From NCBI GenBank assembly GCA_007922225.1, contig ML679960.1, forward strand, positions 1,192,032-1,256,031: a DNA stretch of 64,000 bases, in the 5' to 3' direction. Source of the stretch: Emydura subglobosa. Its lineage: Eukaryota > Chordata > Testudines > Chelidae. Positions 1-13,300 of this stretch are shown here, piece after piece. The notes under the pieces were generated by a model. That model searched no databases and had not been told where the DNA came from. It saw only the letters and a list, made by a program, of their open reading frames with translations. Position 1 is the first letter of the stretch, and each line of letters opens with the position of its first letter. The translations under genes and the position numbers were made by a program.

Positions 1-1221
1 TGATGAATGTCAAATCATTTCAATGAGTAAGCAGTAAAATGCAAACAAGCAAGGTTATGAATTTCCTGAAGAAGCAAAAAGAAAAATAATCTAAGGTGTG
101 AGACAAAGTTCCAAATCAGTACACAAATATAGTTTAAGAAGTTACTGGCAAAACTGGTTTCTAGTTAAATGTTCTTACTATAAAGATGCTCCAGCATACA
201 AATCATGTAACTTTCTCACACTAACTGTGGATTTGAGCTTATTTTACTCAAGTCTATAGCTGCACTTAAAAGAAACTGCAAACAAACTAACACTTTACAA
301 TGCTTCTTTATACAGTTTTATTCTGGCCTCCTATCCTTGGGGCAGAAATCCTATTCTCTGCCTGCTACATCTTATTTACAGTATTGTGCTCATCTTATGG
401 CACTATATAAATGATTAATAAAACAGTCTCAGCTGCACTTTAGAATACATTTTTCCCCCACTTAAAATTCCATGTTTATAAGACATGGCACATTGTTTTC
501 AGCATTTGCCTAAGGAGTCAAGAGGATGGGATTTTGATTCTTTGTTTATTTTGAGGGTGACTTGTCCACTAGAACAGTGATTTTCAACCTGTAGTCCACA
601 GACCCGGGGGTGGGGATGATCCACAAACTATATCTAAAGTGCCTACAAAAGACTGTCATTATCAGAGAACAGTTGTTTTCAAGTTGGGGTCTGCAGATTA
701 AGTCTACAATTTCCAACGGGGTCCCCACCTCTACTTGAAATTTTTTAGGGGTCCGTCCACAAAAGAAAGAAGGATGAGAACCACTGCTCGAAAGCTCTGA
801 TTTTGTCACATTAACCTGATTATCTATAGTGACTGCTGAGATCGGCTACTTTCCTGCAACCACAATGCAATAATAATTTATTTCTAGCTCCTATAAACAG
901 TGCTAGGCATTTAACTTTGACAGGTATGAAATTGTTTTTGAAAATCTGAAGCACGATTCACTGTATGACATCCTCCAAATCTTTGATCTAGGACTATGCA
1001 GAGGTCTGCAAGAAGGGCCACAATGACTCCAGCGGACAGGATTTTTGGCCAATTTCAATCACCTAGTCACTGAACAGCCTTTGAGAAATAACATCTAGCC
1101 AGTTAAAAACTTCAAAGCTTTAATACATTGCACTACCTCAATTTAGTAATGAACAAAGTGGTATTATCAAGAGAAGGTGCTTAAAAAATATGAAATGAAA
1201 TGTAGCACTCTTATTACTTAC
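1..1221. other. EIF1AX last intron (partial)
   Basis: This DNA lies downstream of EIF1AX exon 6. It holds the hAT-like element listed at 575-786 and, near 870-920, a short stretch resembling an ancient L2/MIR-type tail (AATAATAATTTATTT next to GTGCTAGGCATTTAA). No further coding sequence is recognised. The terminal EIF1AX exon probably lies left of position 1. Confidence 0.6.
575..786. mobile_element. Non-autonomous hAT-like element (MITE)
   Basis: The ends form imperfect terminal inverted repeats: CAGTGATTTTCAACC on the left, and GATGAGAACCACTG on the right (reverse complement CAGTGGTTCTCATC). The CAGTGGTTCTCAACC type of end is characteristic of hAT elements. The 212 bp body has no coding capacity. 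A clean 8-bp target duplication is not visible (CTAGAA against CTCGAA at best), so the insertion is old. Confidence 0.65.
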
Positions 1222-1313
1222 ATCATCAATGTCTTCATCATCATCTCCAATATCATCAAACTGGATTTCATCATCATCACCAGGACCAAATGTGTCGGTT
1301 TCATTGATTTTAG
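1222..1313 (-). CDS. EIF1AX: EIF1AX coding exon 6 (acidic C-terminal tail)
   Basis: Ninety-two bases encode residues 113-143, [19 protein letters not shown] followed by the Asp/Glu-rich tail that binds eIF5B. The donor GTAAGT follows directly after the last GAT codon, so one more exon carrying the terminal Ile and stop is required. I searched 1-1221 on the minus strand for an AG acceptor followed by an Ile codon and a stop and found no convincing candidate. Confidence 0.95.
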
Positions 1314-4300
1314 CTAAATAGAGAGTTTAAAAAAAGTTAATGCATACATTAAAAACTGACAATTCACTGTGGGCTGCTGATCACATTCGTGTCTACTGAC
1401 TTCCAATCAGATCTAGAAAGATTTTTACCATGTTCTGGAAGTTCCCCATATGCCTTCAGACTTCTGGCTTCATCTGCATTGTATTTTAGAATGACATCAG
1501 CTTTGTTATCCTAAATAAGAAAATATTTGACTGGCATTAGTCGGCATTGTAGAAAGGTTTCTGTTTCCTAAAATGACAGGCTAGCAAGGTATTTGATAGT
1601 TGGACAGCTGAATCTCTTTTTTCAATACTTATGACCTGAATTCGCCCCCCAAAATCCTTAGTTCTCAATTATTCTTCAATTTACCATTAGAGAAAGAGGT
1701 AAATCTTACTGTTCTCTAAATCATAGTTGGGAGAGATCTAAGTATCTTCCTACTATACAGAATATTATGTCTTTCCTCCATGAAGTTCAATTTTTGTTAA
1801 GCATTCTAAACTGTTCTTTTTCAAGGTACATCTACTATCTTTATCATATATCACAAAGCCAAAGCTTTAGCTAGCATTCGCAGTCTAGATTTTATTTATG
1901 CAGCTGTGTAATAAAATATTTCTTAATGGGTTGTTAATTTGTTGAAAGTCTATTTTGAAGTAATATAGTTATCTTCATAATTCCATTAGCAACAAAATTT
2001 ACATTCCAATAACTGAAGGCATCACATTGCACTCTCTGAACATGTATTTGTTATGAAAGCTGCGCCTATTAAAAATCTGATACAACTGCCAATTACTGGA
2101 TTCAACATATAATTATTATAAGAAACTATTAGAAAGAGACACATTTCAAAGAAAAAATTAATTTAGTCTCTGGATTCAGTGACAGAATAAGGCAGGATTC
2201 TTCGACTGGCAAAGGGCTCAAAGTACACAATTATCTGAGTGAAATGGCTGGGATGACAAGCATGGCAATTTCCTAAAATGTCCCTAACAAACCCTACTGA
2301 ATTAAATTTAAGTATCTTTGAAGTCCATTATATTAAATGCAAAGGTCATGTATTATCGTGAGTGCTGGAAGTGTTATGAACTTCAAAGAACTATTGAAAA
2401 AATGGACCAGAGAAGAATGGACTTTTGGCCAAACAATATAAAGTGGTTTGTCTGGGAAATCTCCAAGGGGCAGTGAAAGCAAATTCTCATCTGTGGTTAT
2501 GAAAAAACCCAGCCTTTTGAAGCTACTTGCTGACAGGACCATTGTCTACTGAGCTCTTGTTCCCAGAATCTGAAGAGTAAAGGAAAGACTACTCTATGCA
2601 TATGTGCACTTGTTTTGAGCTAAAGGTATTATGAACTTTAAACAAAAAACTCTGGTCTGTTTAAGCAATCTGGCTTGCTGGAAACATCACAATGTAATCA
2701 GGGCACTATGCAACCTGGGAAAACCCCAGTCAAGAGGGAGACACAGACAGGTCTCCACCCAAGAGAGTGAGGGCCAGAAGCCTCAGAGTGGAAGCCCTTG
2801 CTGGACTACAGAGGGGAAATACAGGTGCAGTTATCCTGAATTGTGACAGCTGGACCCTACCAACTACTGGAACACTTTGCTCCATTTGCCAGTGAAAGGC
2901 ACAGGAGCTATTCACCAAGCAGCCATTTCTGAAAAAGTCAGAGGCATTCTGATGCCATGGGGCATTTTCCCCACACACATGGTCTAAAGAGATAATGCAA
3001 TTTGGACAAAATCTGGTCCATTTACCCATGACAGAATTTGCCTTGTATTACAAATATAAAAATAATCAAATACGAAACATATTTAATGTGACACAGTTAA
3101 ACACATTGTAAGTGCCAATTAAATAGAAATTATTTGCTCAATGTTCTTTAGCAGAATTTTATTACCATTAAGCCATTAACTATTGCTATGCACTACAACA
3201 CATAAAAGCAAAATACCAAATCAAAAGTAGAATATTTACCTGGTAGTCTCTTAAGCCAACCAATATAATATCAGATGTATTTATCCAAACCTGAAAGACA
3301 AAAACAAGGAACATTTATAAAAAAATCCTCTACAAATCCACATTTGTCCATCAGCAGCAAGTTCAAACACTATATTTGCAGATCTACTAAACTATTAAAT
3401 CTTAAATTGCAGACACCATTTTTTCTAAACCAAAAAACAAAAACTTGGCTACAATATTATGTAACACCATACCTAACTGCTGGTGGAGTAATAATTGACC
3501 AAGCATGTGAAAGAACTACATTACTAGAGTAAATCAAGTGATTTAAAGAGCTCCAGCCCTTTGGAAGGCCACTAAGCCATTAAATGTGGGTAGGCCAAGA
3601 GAAGTCTGTAACCATTTTATTTTCTGAATTCCACAGAGTTTCTGTGTACAGAAAAGTAAAACTTCACAGTAAAGTGGGTGAGAGGAAGAACCCAAGCAGG
3701 AGATAAAACCCAAGAAATCTAAACTGGACTGCTTCTGTTGAGTGATTATTAATTAGTGCAATAAACTTGATCAAACATAAGCTAAAGTATTTTGCATGCT
3801 GCTTAGTTTTCTTTTATTTTGTAATTCCCAGTACTGAATTTGTAGGAATATGATTAAGATAGGGATTTAAAAGTTGGATTATTTTATTCATTAAAGAGAT
3901 ACTACAAACTGATCATTTTTCAAAGATGACATGAATTCACATTAAAGAAAATGAAGTTTAAAAATGTTACTATTCACTGTGCATTATTCCAGTAGTTTGT
4001 GTTGTTTTGGAGGTCAGCAATAAGGAAAAATAGTCTCTCCTTATACTTAGATTTTAAACTCTACGAGGCAGAGACCATTCATTAAGAGTTTGAACAGTGC
4101 ATAGCATAAGGGATCCCAGACTGAAGTTCCTAGGCACTACCCAATTCAAATAAATAATGCAGTAACTGGTATAAATATGATATTGCATTAAATAAATGTT
4201 TAGGAATTAAGCTTATTGGAATCCTAAATACTTACTGACATCCTGTAATGCATGATGCGGATGAGAGGCTTTTTTGTACCATAACAGGGAGAGAATTCTG

Positions 4301-7300
4301 GGTGTATCTCCTATCACTTATAAAGGCAGGAATTCAGATTATGAAGAGATCAGTCGCACAGCTTGATAAGGGTGATCTACTGCAGAGGCATTAGACAAAG
4401 ACTTGAGTGTGTGGTAGGATTCGTTAGTCTCCTTGCTTAAATGGATTTTTCCCAAACAGAGCATTCATCATTAAAAAAAAAGAACTCAGGGAATTGGATT
4501 TTGTGTGTCTTTATCTAGATGTGTGTTAATGAAATGAAAGACCCAATTTGGTCAACTGATCACATGTTTTGCCTGTTAAACAAACAAACAAAAAAGAATT
4601 TGCAATGTTTTTACTATACTTAACTTGCCTCTGCAACCTGGGGAACCGTAAATTAGCATTAGTTGGGGAGAACAGAATGAAGTCACAACACAGCCACTTG
4701 TCCAAAATGTGTCAGTGAATTTAGGGGATTGTGCTGCGGGTGGGAGGGTAGGGGGACCTTTTCCCACAACTGGAGAGTTACCATAACTCCCAGACCGCCC
4801 CCAACTGGATTGAGAACATAATCTGAACATCCTAAAGATCTCGATTTAAAATGCAGTATGAGTTTTTACTTAATTCACCGATTGTCAAAAAATACACACA
4901 AGTTTTCTTTAAATCAGCAGCCTGAAAAAAGTGGCGCTACTTTCTTCTTACCATTGTTACAATATATTTGAAGAAAAAATTCAGAGATTTTGGGCTTGGG
5001 TCTCAGTTATGACATGGAGACTGTACACCACTTTGACAGTGTAAAGGGGCCTTAAAGTGCATGTAAACGAAGCTGAACTGAGATTTAAGCCTTTTATTTA
5101 TAAACATCTTGCTTGGCAGTCACCATTTTATTAAACTGTCCTCCAACTTTCAGAATACAAAGCAACATTCTCAGTTTGATCAATCAGTTCTAAAACTTTG
5201 TTGTATTCACTGTCCAAAACCTTTGTTAATGCAGAGATAGGGTTGACCAGTAGTGTCTTAGACCCCTCCAAAATATTTCATGCCTCCAAACTTTAACCTC
5301 AAAAACCAGGAAATATGGAGTTAAGGTACACACCAGCCACACCCCATAACCTTAATTCTGTCTAACCCAGAGATGACTAGGGCCACTGTGGATATACCAT
5401 AACTTGTTTCACAGCCAGCGCAATCCAATAATAAAGAGACAAGATGACTCCGTGAGTGTGCCATTTTATGACTTGTATTCTCATCTACCTGCATGAACTC
5501 CAATTACTCTTCACCATGTTAGAGAGAGCTGCATTGACTGGTTCAGGGATTAGTTACAGCAGGCTGGCACACATCAAATTGATACAAGAAAAGGTGCATC
5601 TGGTGATTTGTGAAAAGAAGGTGAACTGGTCAAGTATAAGCCAGGTATAGTCTGCTTCTGTTCACTAAGCCCACACTGAACACAACTTTGGCCTTAGTGA
5701 GGACATGGTCTGACAGTTCATCCTAGTGTACCATGTGCTGTATCCCCCTGTAACAGGGGATATTTATTGATATATAAAACAGGGGTATTTTTACTGATAT
5801 ATAAAATATCTTTGAGACTATTGTTTCAATGTTATAAATGTTATATATCTTTGTGAGCCAGAGATTGTACACTGGCAGGTTACCTAGCTCCCTCTAAGAA
5901 CTAAAATCAGTGGGGGGTAATTATTGCAGACCTGGGATAGGTAAACTTCAGAGAAGTACTGCCCCTTGGGTGAACTGCATATACTGGTTCAGAACTGGTT
6001 CAAGAAGTCCAGGAAACAAAGAATGAGACTTCAGTATAGAAGGCCAGTCTCAACTGGCTGAGGAGTCCTCATTTTTGATCTGACAACTAACATCAGATTG
6101 TACCCAAGAAGCCAAACCCTACTGAAAGGGTCTGAAGGATTTTGAAACCTATCAGGTTCAGCATGTGGAAGATGGGTGACTTCCAGTAAATCTAGCACGT
6201 GTGTAGATGTTTTATGATATATTTTCTCTGTCATGCTTTTGTCTTAAAAATAAGTATATTTTACTTTATAAAGGCTGACTAGTCACTGGTATTCACTATC
6301 GTAGCACTTGACATAAAGAGACAGAGAAACTGCAGGTGCTGATCTAAGTTCAGATCTGCCGGGATATGCACAGTAAAGTGAAGGATTAATTCCAGCCTGG
6401 TCCCTGCCCATAGAGAGGTGATAGAGCTGAGAGTCCTAAAAGGACATCCCTTAAGCAGACCACAGAAGAAGCAGTGGTGTAAGTTAATCCCAAAACTGGG
6501 ACACCCACACTGCTCCATATCATCTGGAAGCACAGAGTATCACAATGTCGATTGGGGGCAAACTGGGGCATCATTCAGAGTTCAGATTGCAAGGCAGGTG
6601 TGTACTGATATGCCTACAAATTTACTTGAATTGTAAGCTCAACTGTAAGAAGTATGTAAAAGGTTGTAACCTATAACAACAATGGGAAAAGGTATATAAG
6701 AATAAGAATAAGAAGGTATATAAAGGTATAAGAATAACTGAATTAGACTAAACAAAAAGGCCAAATTGATATGATTCAAGGACTGTGTTGAAATTATGGT
6801 GGTTAACAACAGGAGAAGCCAGAGGTTAATGGTCCTAAATTGGTATACCAAACATTAGGCCTAGTTGGTGGAGAAAACATTGACAGGATAGGCTATTCCA
6901 CCCATCACTCCCTTCTTGGGTTCTTAAAAGAAAACTTTTGTGAGAAAAGTATGAAAGAACAAAAACAAGAACCAACAGAAAGAACAGACAAAGGCAAATG
7001 GAGCAAGCGTCACCGTCTTGGATGCCAATCCCACCTTTTCATGGGACTCAAGGCCTTCGTCATCTTGAACATGAAAGGTGTCTTAACAAGAAAAGGCCAG
7101 ACAGAGGGGGATCCATTGCCATTCCTACCAGCTCCAGCTGAATCCCAACCACTACCTGGGATGACATTTATCATCATGTTTGAGACCATCTAAGAGTCTG
7201 TCAAATGGGGGTTTTCTTCTAAAGACTGTCTACAGCTAAAGAGAAAGGGAGCATGGGATGATGTTAAAATGAAAGCCTTATTTAATACTTTACATTTCAA

Positions 7301-10300
7301 ATGCTTTAAAACTGTTTTTCCTTCTTTTCTGTATTTTTAATAAAAGATTAAAAAGATTTGTAATAGCGTTTGCCATAGTGCTAAGTAGGCTAAGGTTTCT
7401 GTACACCAAGCCTTGAAACTTTAATGTTAGACAATGACTGGGTTATGTTAATGCCTTTGACTCATTTATTCCATCTATTAATACAATACCCATATTCTCT
7501 ACTTCCTAGTTATCAGAGGTTTAAGCACAGGTGCATGTGACATTGTGGAAGGGTACGAGACTCTGCGGTCCATGAACTTCCTGGTTTTAGGAAGTGGTGG
7601 TAGTGAGGAGGGCATGATCAGGAACACCGATGGAAGGGAACAAGGCTTCCTGGGAAAATATCACTTCCACTCAGATACTAGCTGTGCCCTCCTCTTGGCC
7701 CCTCTCACAGGTGCCAAAGATGGAGGGAGGAAGGATGGTATCTGATGGATTAGAAGGAGCATATCTATGAGATGTATGCAGCAAGAGAGATGGAAGGGAA
7801 CTCTAGACTCCACACTTCGCTTCAGGGACTTCTGTAAAAGGAAGAGGTTCTGCTCAACCTTCGGCAACATAAGAGGATTGCAGAAGTGTGAAATAACTCA
7901 CCCACAAAGTCTGTCCCAGCCCCTGTTTTGGCATATGAATTTTAGAGCACCCTAATAATTAAAACCAACTCCTTATTGGGGATGGCGTCTGAGGAACTTC
8001 TTGACCAACTAATCCCACACTGCCACTATTAACTACCACTAGCCCTAATGTGGCACAGCATTATTATGGAGGGGTGGTACCACCAGTAAAGATTAGAGGT
8101 CATTTCCATTTTAACACAAGTGGGAAAAAGTCAAGAAACTCTAACCTGAAAAGGCAGTTTATCATTTTAAAATGTTTGTTTTAGTTTGTGCACTGCTTAA
8201 CTTTTCTATAGGAGTTTATGGGGGGAAAACATCATTTGATGTTTGCTATGATTCTTTAAAAAGTGCCATGTGACTAATTTTCCCTCTACCATCTGATATT
8301 TCCTTTGGACCACTTTTTCACAGAAACAGCAGCACTTTGAGGGGGGTGAAAATGATGTGTGAGAACCTTTGATTGGTGTAGATTGGAGGAATTACAGCAA
8401 AAAATGGAGAGGTTTTCTGCCTTTATTTTTCATGATAAACCTAAAATAGCGTTTTGACTGATGACAATATCGTAGCTCCCCATTAGCCAATGTGGACCAT
8501 ATGCCAGTCCTTAAAATAGGGTGTCTATTATGGGTGCATTTCCTGAAATTCAGCAACTCCTTTTATCATGCTGACATTGATGAGAGAGGTAGCTACTTGT
8601 TATTCTTTGATCACACTCAGTTCCATTGCTCAGGAAAGGAGTGAGGAGCATGATTTTATCACTTTACTGCTTCTGCTTACTAGAGTCTATCATCTTCCCT
8701 CTTTTTAATTAAAGCTATTTTCCTTGACAATATTTCTAAAGTAAAATCTAAGAATGCATGTGATTTTAGAGTATTTGGAAATACCATCTATTTAAAGCAG
8801 AAATTTTGCTCTCAGGGCAAACCTTCCAGATGGAGCACCTGCAGAATGTAAGCAAAGGGCAACTAATGTGCACAACATACACTGTCAGAAAGCTCTCAAT
8901 GGTAGTACTCAAACTTGCAGTACATGGGTTTCCCACAGCATGTCAGCTTGAGCCAACCCAGTTCTTCTGATGCCAGGCTATCTGCAAAACAATCTGGTAT
9001 GCAACAGAGCCCCTGTCCTGTTGCACATGATTTTTGGGGGACTGTATCTTGTGAACCCTTGTTTAAATTACCTTACATTAAATTACCTTACACTAAACCA
9101 ATCCCCTTGAGGTACAGCAATCTGCAAGACTATCCAGGTAAGCATGTACATTTTATAGCTGTTAAACAGTTAGCTAGTCTTAATTTTAGCTATTGGCATG
9201 CTACCCACCCACTATGGGTAGGTCTATCTTGATGATGGCACTGTTGGCACCACCAGATTGATTCTGCGGGATCGATTGAGCGGCAGTGGAGACCTGCTCA
9301 ATCGACCCAGAAGTCAACAGCATTAATCTACCCCTGCAAAAAGATTAACACTGCGTCAACAAGAGGGCATTTCCCCATCGGCAATGCTGCGGTAAGCAGA
9401 AGTTAGGAAGTCGATGGGAGATATGCAAGTTACTCTACGTAGCTTGCATAGCTCCCGTCAACTGCCACCGAATATCTTTGGCATTGTAGACCAATCCTGT
9501 GCTACCCACAAGGTTACTATGACTGTGTAACCTTAAAATGAAGCTAAAAATTTAAATTTTGTATAGGGTTTTATAAAACCCAAGTCCAATGGAAATGTTT
9601 ATATAAAATTAAAAAATGACTGTTTTTAAACAAGCAAAAATCTCCCCTAAACATCTGTATCTCCAAGCACCTGAAAGTTAGAGCGACTATGGGCAAGATT
9701 TAAACTTCCTTCACTGGTAGAAGTGCAAGTAGCAAACAATCTAAACAAAACTAAATATGAGTTTTAAAATTCTTTCAATTTTAATAATCTAAAGTTGCTA
9801 GTACCATAATTAAGGAAATATTTTTCAAGCATCCCTTTATTTTAGAGTGTACGTGTAGCCATATGAAGATTACACACCAAGCATAACAGGCATTCATTTA
9901 TTTTCCATTTAAGTTATTTAAGTTATTTATTAAGTTACCTTTTTTCTTAGCTTCCCTCTGATATGACATAACCTCTTCACACCATCAAAACACAGTGCCT
10001 CCAATCTTCCATTGCCCAACATCTTGATCACCTGAGCGTACTCTGGAAGAGAGAATCTAAAATTATCAATATGTAATTCAGCAACATTTTGAACAGCTAA
10101 TAGGAATTTTTACAAGAAAAAAATTATTTGTTTTACTGTTGCACCAAGGAGCCATAGTCATGGGCCAGGACCCCACTGTGCTAGGCACTGTACAAACAGA
10201 ACAAAAAGACAGTCCCTGACACCAGGAATGTACTCTGGAGGTTCTGTGAAGGGAAGATTCAACGGTGCTTGGGCCTACAATCTTGCCTTTCAGTAAGATA

Positions 10301-13300
10301 AGGAGCGGGACCTCCATGACCAAGGATCATCCCAGGGATTCTACGGAGGCCACTGTAGATGCCAGCCATGGGCTCTTATCCCAACTGCGAGATAAGTGTC
10401 AATCCGGGTACCCATAATGCTCCATGAATGGCTCCTCAATGCGGGTCAGGTGACAGAGAGCGGGAGGAGGGCTTCAGGGGAAAAAAGTGGAGACAGCCCT
10501 GAGTGTGGGAGCAACTGATCTGACTCATTCATAGCCCAGAATGAAGATGGAACTGGTGCCAACAGAGTAAACTGTATCAACAGCAATGAACATGCCTCTG
10601 TCCCCAAAGCTGGCAGCAGTACCAAAGTCAGTAGCAGTAACAAGGTGACTGATGGTACCAAAGTCTGACCCCAAAGTTGGCAGCAGTACTAAGGTGACTG
10701 ATGGTGCCGAAGTGGAGGGCAGTGAGTGTCACCTTGCTAACACAGGTGGCACCGACAGCAGGGGTGCTGAAGAAGTTCCTGTTATTAAGGAGGACCCTTG
10801 CGCCAAGCCCAGCCCCATTTCCACTAATTATGGAAGGGAAACACTGGAGTACAGTGCTGACAGACCCACAGGTTCAGTAGCCAACCCAGCCAACAGTGCT
10901 ATGAACAGTGCAGTCCCACTGAAGTCCTGGACCGAGAAAGAGGTCAGGGAAGAAAGGCGTAGAAGGTCTGTTGCTACCCGATATGCCACTGGTGCGGAAG
11001 CAGCCGGTGCCAGCATTGCTCTAGTTGATCCTGGACTCAAAGGACACCCTGGGGACAGAACCAGAGTCAACAGTACAGGGTCTTTGACTTCCTTGTGTGG
11101 TTTGATGGGATCTGCTCCATCCCACACACCAGCATTCATGCTGTACTAGACCATGCTTCTTCTGGAGATGGCGAAGGAGTCCCCATGAAGCCTGGAGTGA
11201 CCTCAACTGGTCACATGTGACTTTTTCCCTCAGTGCACTTGACAGGGAGAGACTCCTCCATCTCTTCAGAGAGACGCTGGCTCCAGAGCACCAAACAGCG
11301 GCACTCTCAGAACTCAAGGGTAAACTCTCCTCCAGCGTAGGCCTCAGTGCCAAACTGTTACAGCAAGTGATGCTTTAGACTAAGATCCCTCACCACTTGT
11401 GTGTGTTTTATGAACGATCTGCAAATCCAACATTGCGCCTTGACGTGGGCTTTGCCTAAGCACAGCAAGCACTGTGTGTGGTGATTGTTGTTGGGGAGCA
11501 CAGCCCCCACATGACAAATAGTGTTTAAACCCTGGTGAAGGAACACCAGGGAAATAGTTAAAATTAAAGCTAACAAACAATAAATCTAACCTTATACTAA
11601 AGGGTACTAATTAATTATATACAACTAAAAAAAAGTCACTAATAGAGATGTTGTGAGATTAGGAACCACACAGAGCTCTGTCTCCAGTCACGGTCAGTAA
11701 GAAGGAACTGAGAGGGATAGGGGTGACACCACCTCTTATGTCCAAGGGAGGGACTATGGCCATGAGGCATGAGCACCACCCTCTCTGGGTACTGCTAGGC
11801 AAAATTCACCAGCTCTGGTGTGCGGGTCACACACACATCTAAATGGAATACATGCTGTATCTACTCAAAGAACTATAAGACAACAATAGTCAGCTTGACA
11901 GGCAGTGGTCTCTGCATATTAGCAAGCGAATTGTTGCCTACAAAAAAATCTGACGTGGCAACAAAGGAGTTTTGAGAATGGTTCTGAAAGTGGAAAAGGA
12001 GGCAGCTTTGTGGATGTTTATATGGCGCACCTCCCAAGCACATGTGGCTGCACAGGATAAAGCTGAAGGTGCTTGTTTGAAAGTTGAACAAATGAGCAAT
12101 GAAGGCTAACATCATGGACCAATCGGAAGTGAACATCAACAGCTTGATAATAAATCAGAGATGTTAGGTAGCATGATGACTAACCATAAGGAGCCTTGAA
12201 AGTGAATACAAGCTGCTCTTGTTTGTTGTGATAACGAAAAGGGAGCCAGGGGAAGGATTCAAAGACATGGCTGACATGGTTAAAGTGACAGGCGAGGAAA
12301 ATTATCTTTGCAGCAGACTGTATTTGTCAAGATCAGAGAAATATATTGCAGTAATCAAAATGATGAGAACTTGGGACAAGAGCTTTAGATATGTAGATTG
12401 ATAAAAAGGCTATTTCTTAGAGGTGTTATTCAGCAAGTTTTAGATGTAACATGGATGTGAGGACCTAGAGAGAGGTCTCAGTAGAAGATAGTGTCCAGGT
12501 TGTTTTCACTTCCATTTCTTAGCAAATCAAATTTTTAAGAGTGTGGATATACTTCAAAAATTACTATAAGTTAAAGATTTTTTTGTTTTCCATCACTGCA
12601 ATTTTATGAATATTATAAATGTGCAGTTATACTATTATTGTTGGGAAAAATGCAAATTTGAATTGAGATGAGCCTACATTAGCCATAATCTAGGCTGTTA
12701 AAAGTCTTTCTGTTACTATTGGTATTTAAAACAACTACATAATGTTTTCTATACTGCACATCTCTTTCATTTATGTATGCTTTATATATTATTTAAAAAT
12801 ATTCTGGAAAAAAATAAGGGCCTATATTTATTATCTCTGACTTTCAGGTTATGAGTAAACTGAGCACACTCGATAAAAGTTGGTGGATCCATCATCATCC
12901 CCCTTCACCTCTACAGACAGATGACAAAAAAACAAAGCAGATAATCTGGGGATGGGACAGCACAGCATTATTTTCTCCCCTCTTTTGGTGTACTCAGAAT
13001 CCCATCTTCAGCAGTCCTGCTTTATTTACAAGGATGCTGTCCACAGAGAACACTGAAAAACTCTCTTCTTTCATATATTATCAGGCTTCAATTGAGGAAT
13101 ACAAAGCCCTCAGCACCTCTGTTTCCTGGAAGAGAGAAGGATCTTATGCTATCTCCTTTCCCCATGGGAAGATGGGGGCAGTAAGATCCTTTGCACCTGA
13201 CAACACCCCCAGTCTCTTGGACAATGCTAAAAGCTGGTTGCTACTACTTCAGTCCTTCCCTTAGCCTGCAGTTGAGTTGGGTCCTCTTCTCTTGTGTGTA

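Larger units (their letters stand above)
3291..9938. other. EIF1AX intron 3
   Basis: This is the longest EIF1AX intron, 6.6 kb. It holds an LTR-retroelement-like stretch near 5.7-6.6 kb and a repeat at 9230-9500. The rest is AT-rich sequence with only short, unconvincing open frames. Confidence 0.6.

Noticed and set aside
6840..7193. 117-residue plus-strand open frame in EIF1AX intron 3
   Set aside because: Lys/Gln/Glu-rich product without domain features, in diverged repeat-like DNA; no support as a gene.
10652..11149. 165-residue plus-strand open frame
   Set aside because: It is antisense to the DIRS gag/spacer sequence, which is low in stops on both strands because of its repetitive composition.
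12851..13264. 137-residue plus-strand open frame in EIF1AX intron 2
   Set aside because: No recognisable domain, not conserved in anything I know, and of a length that occurs by chance in 64 kb; left as intron.
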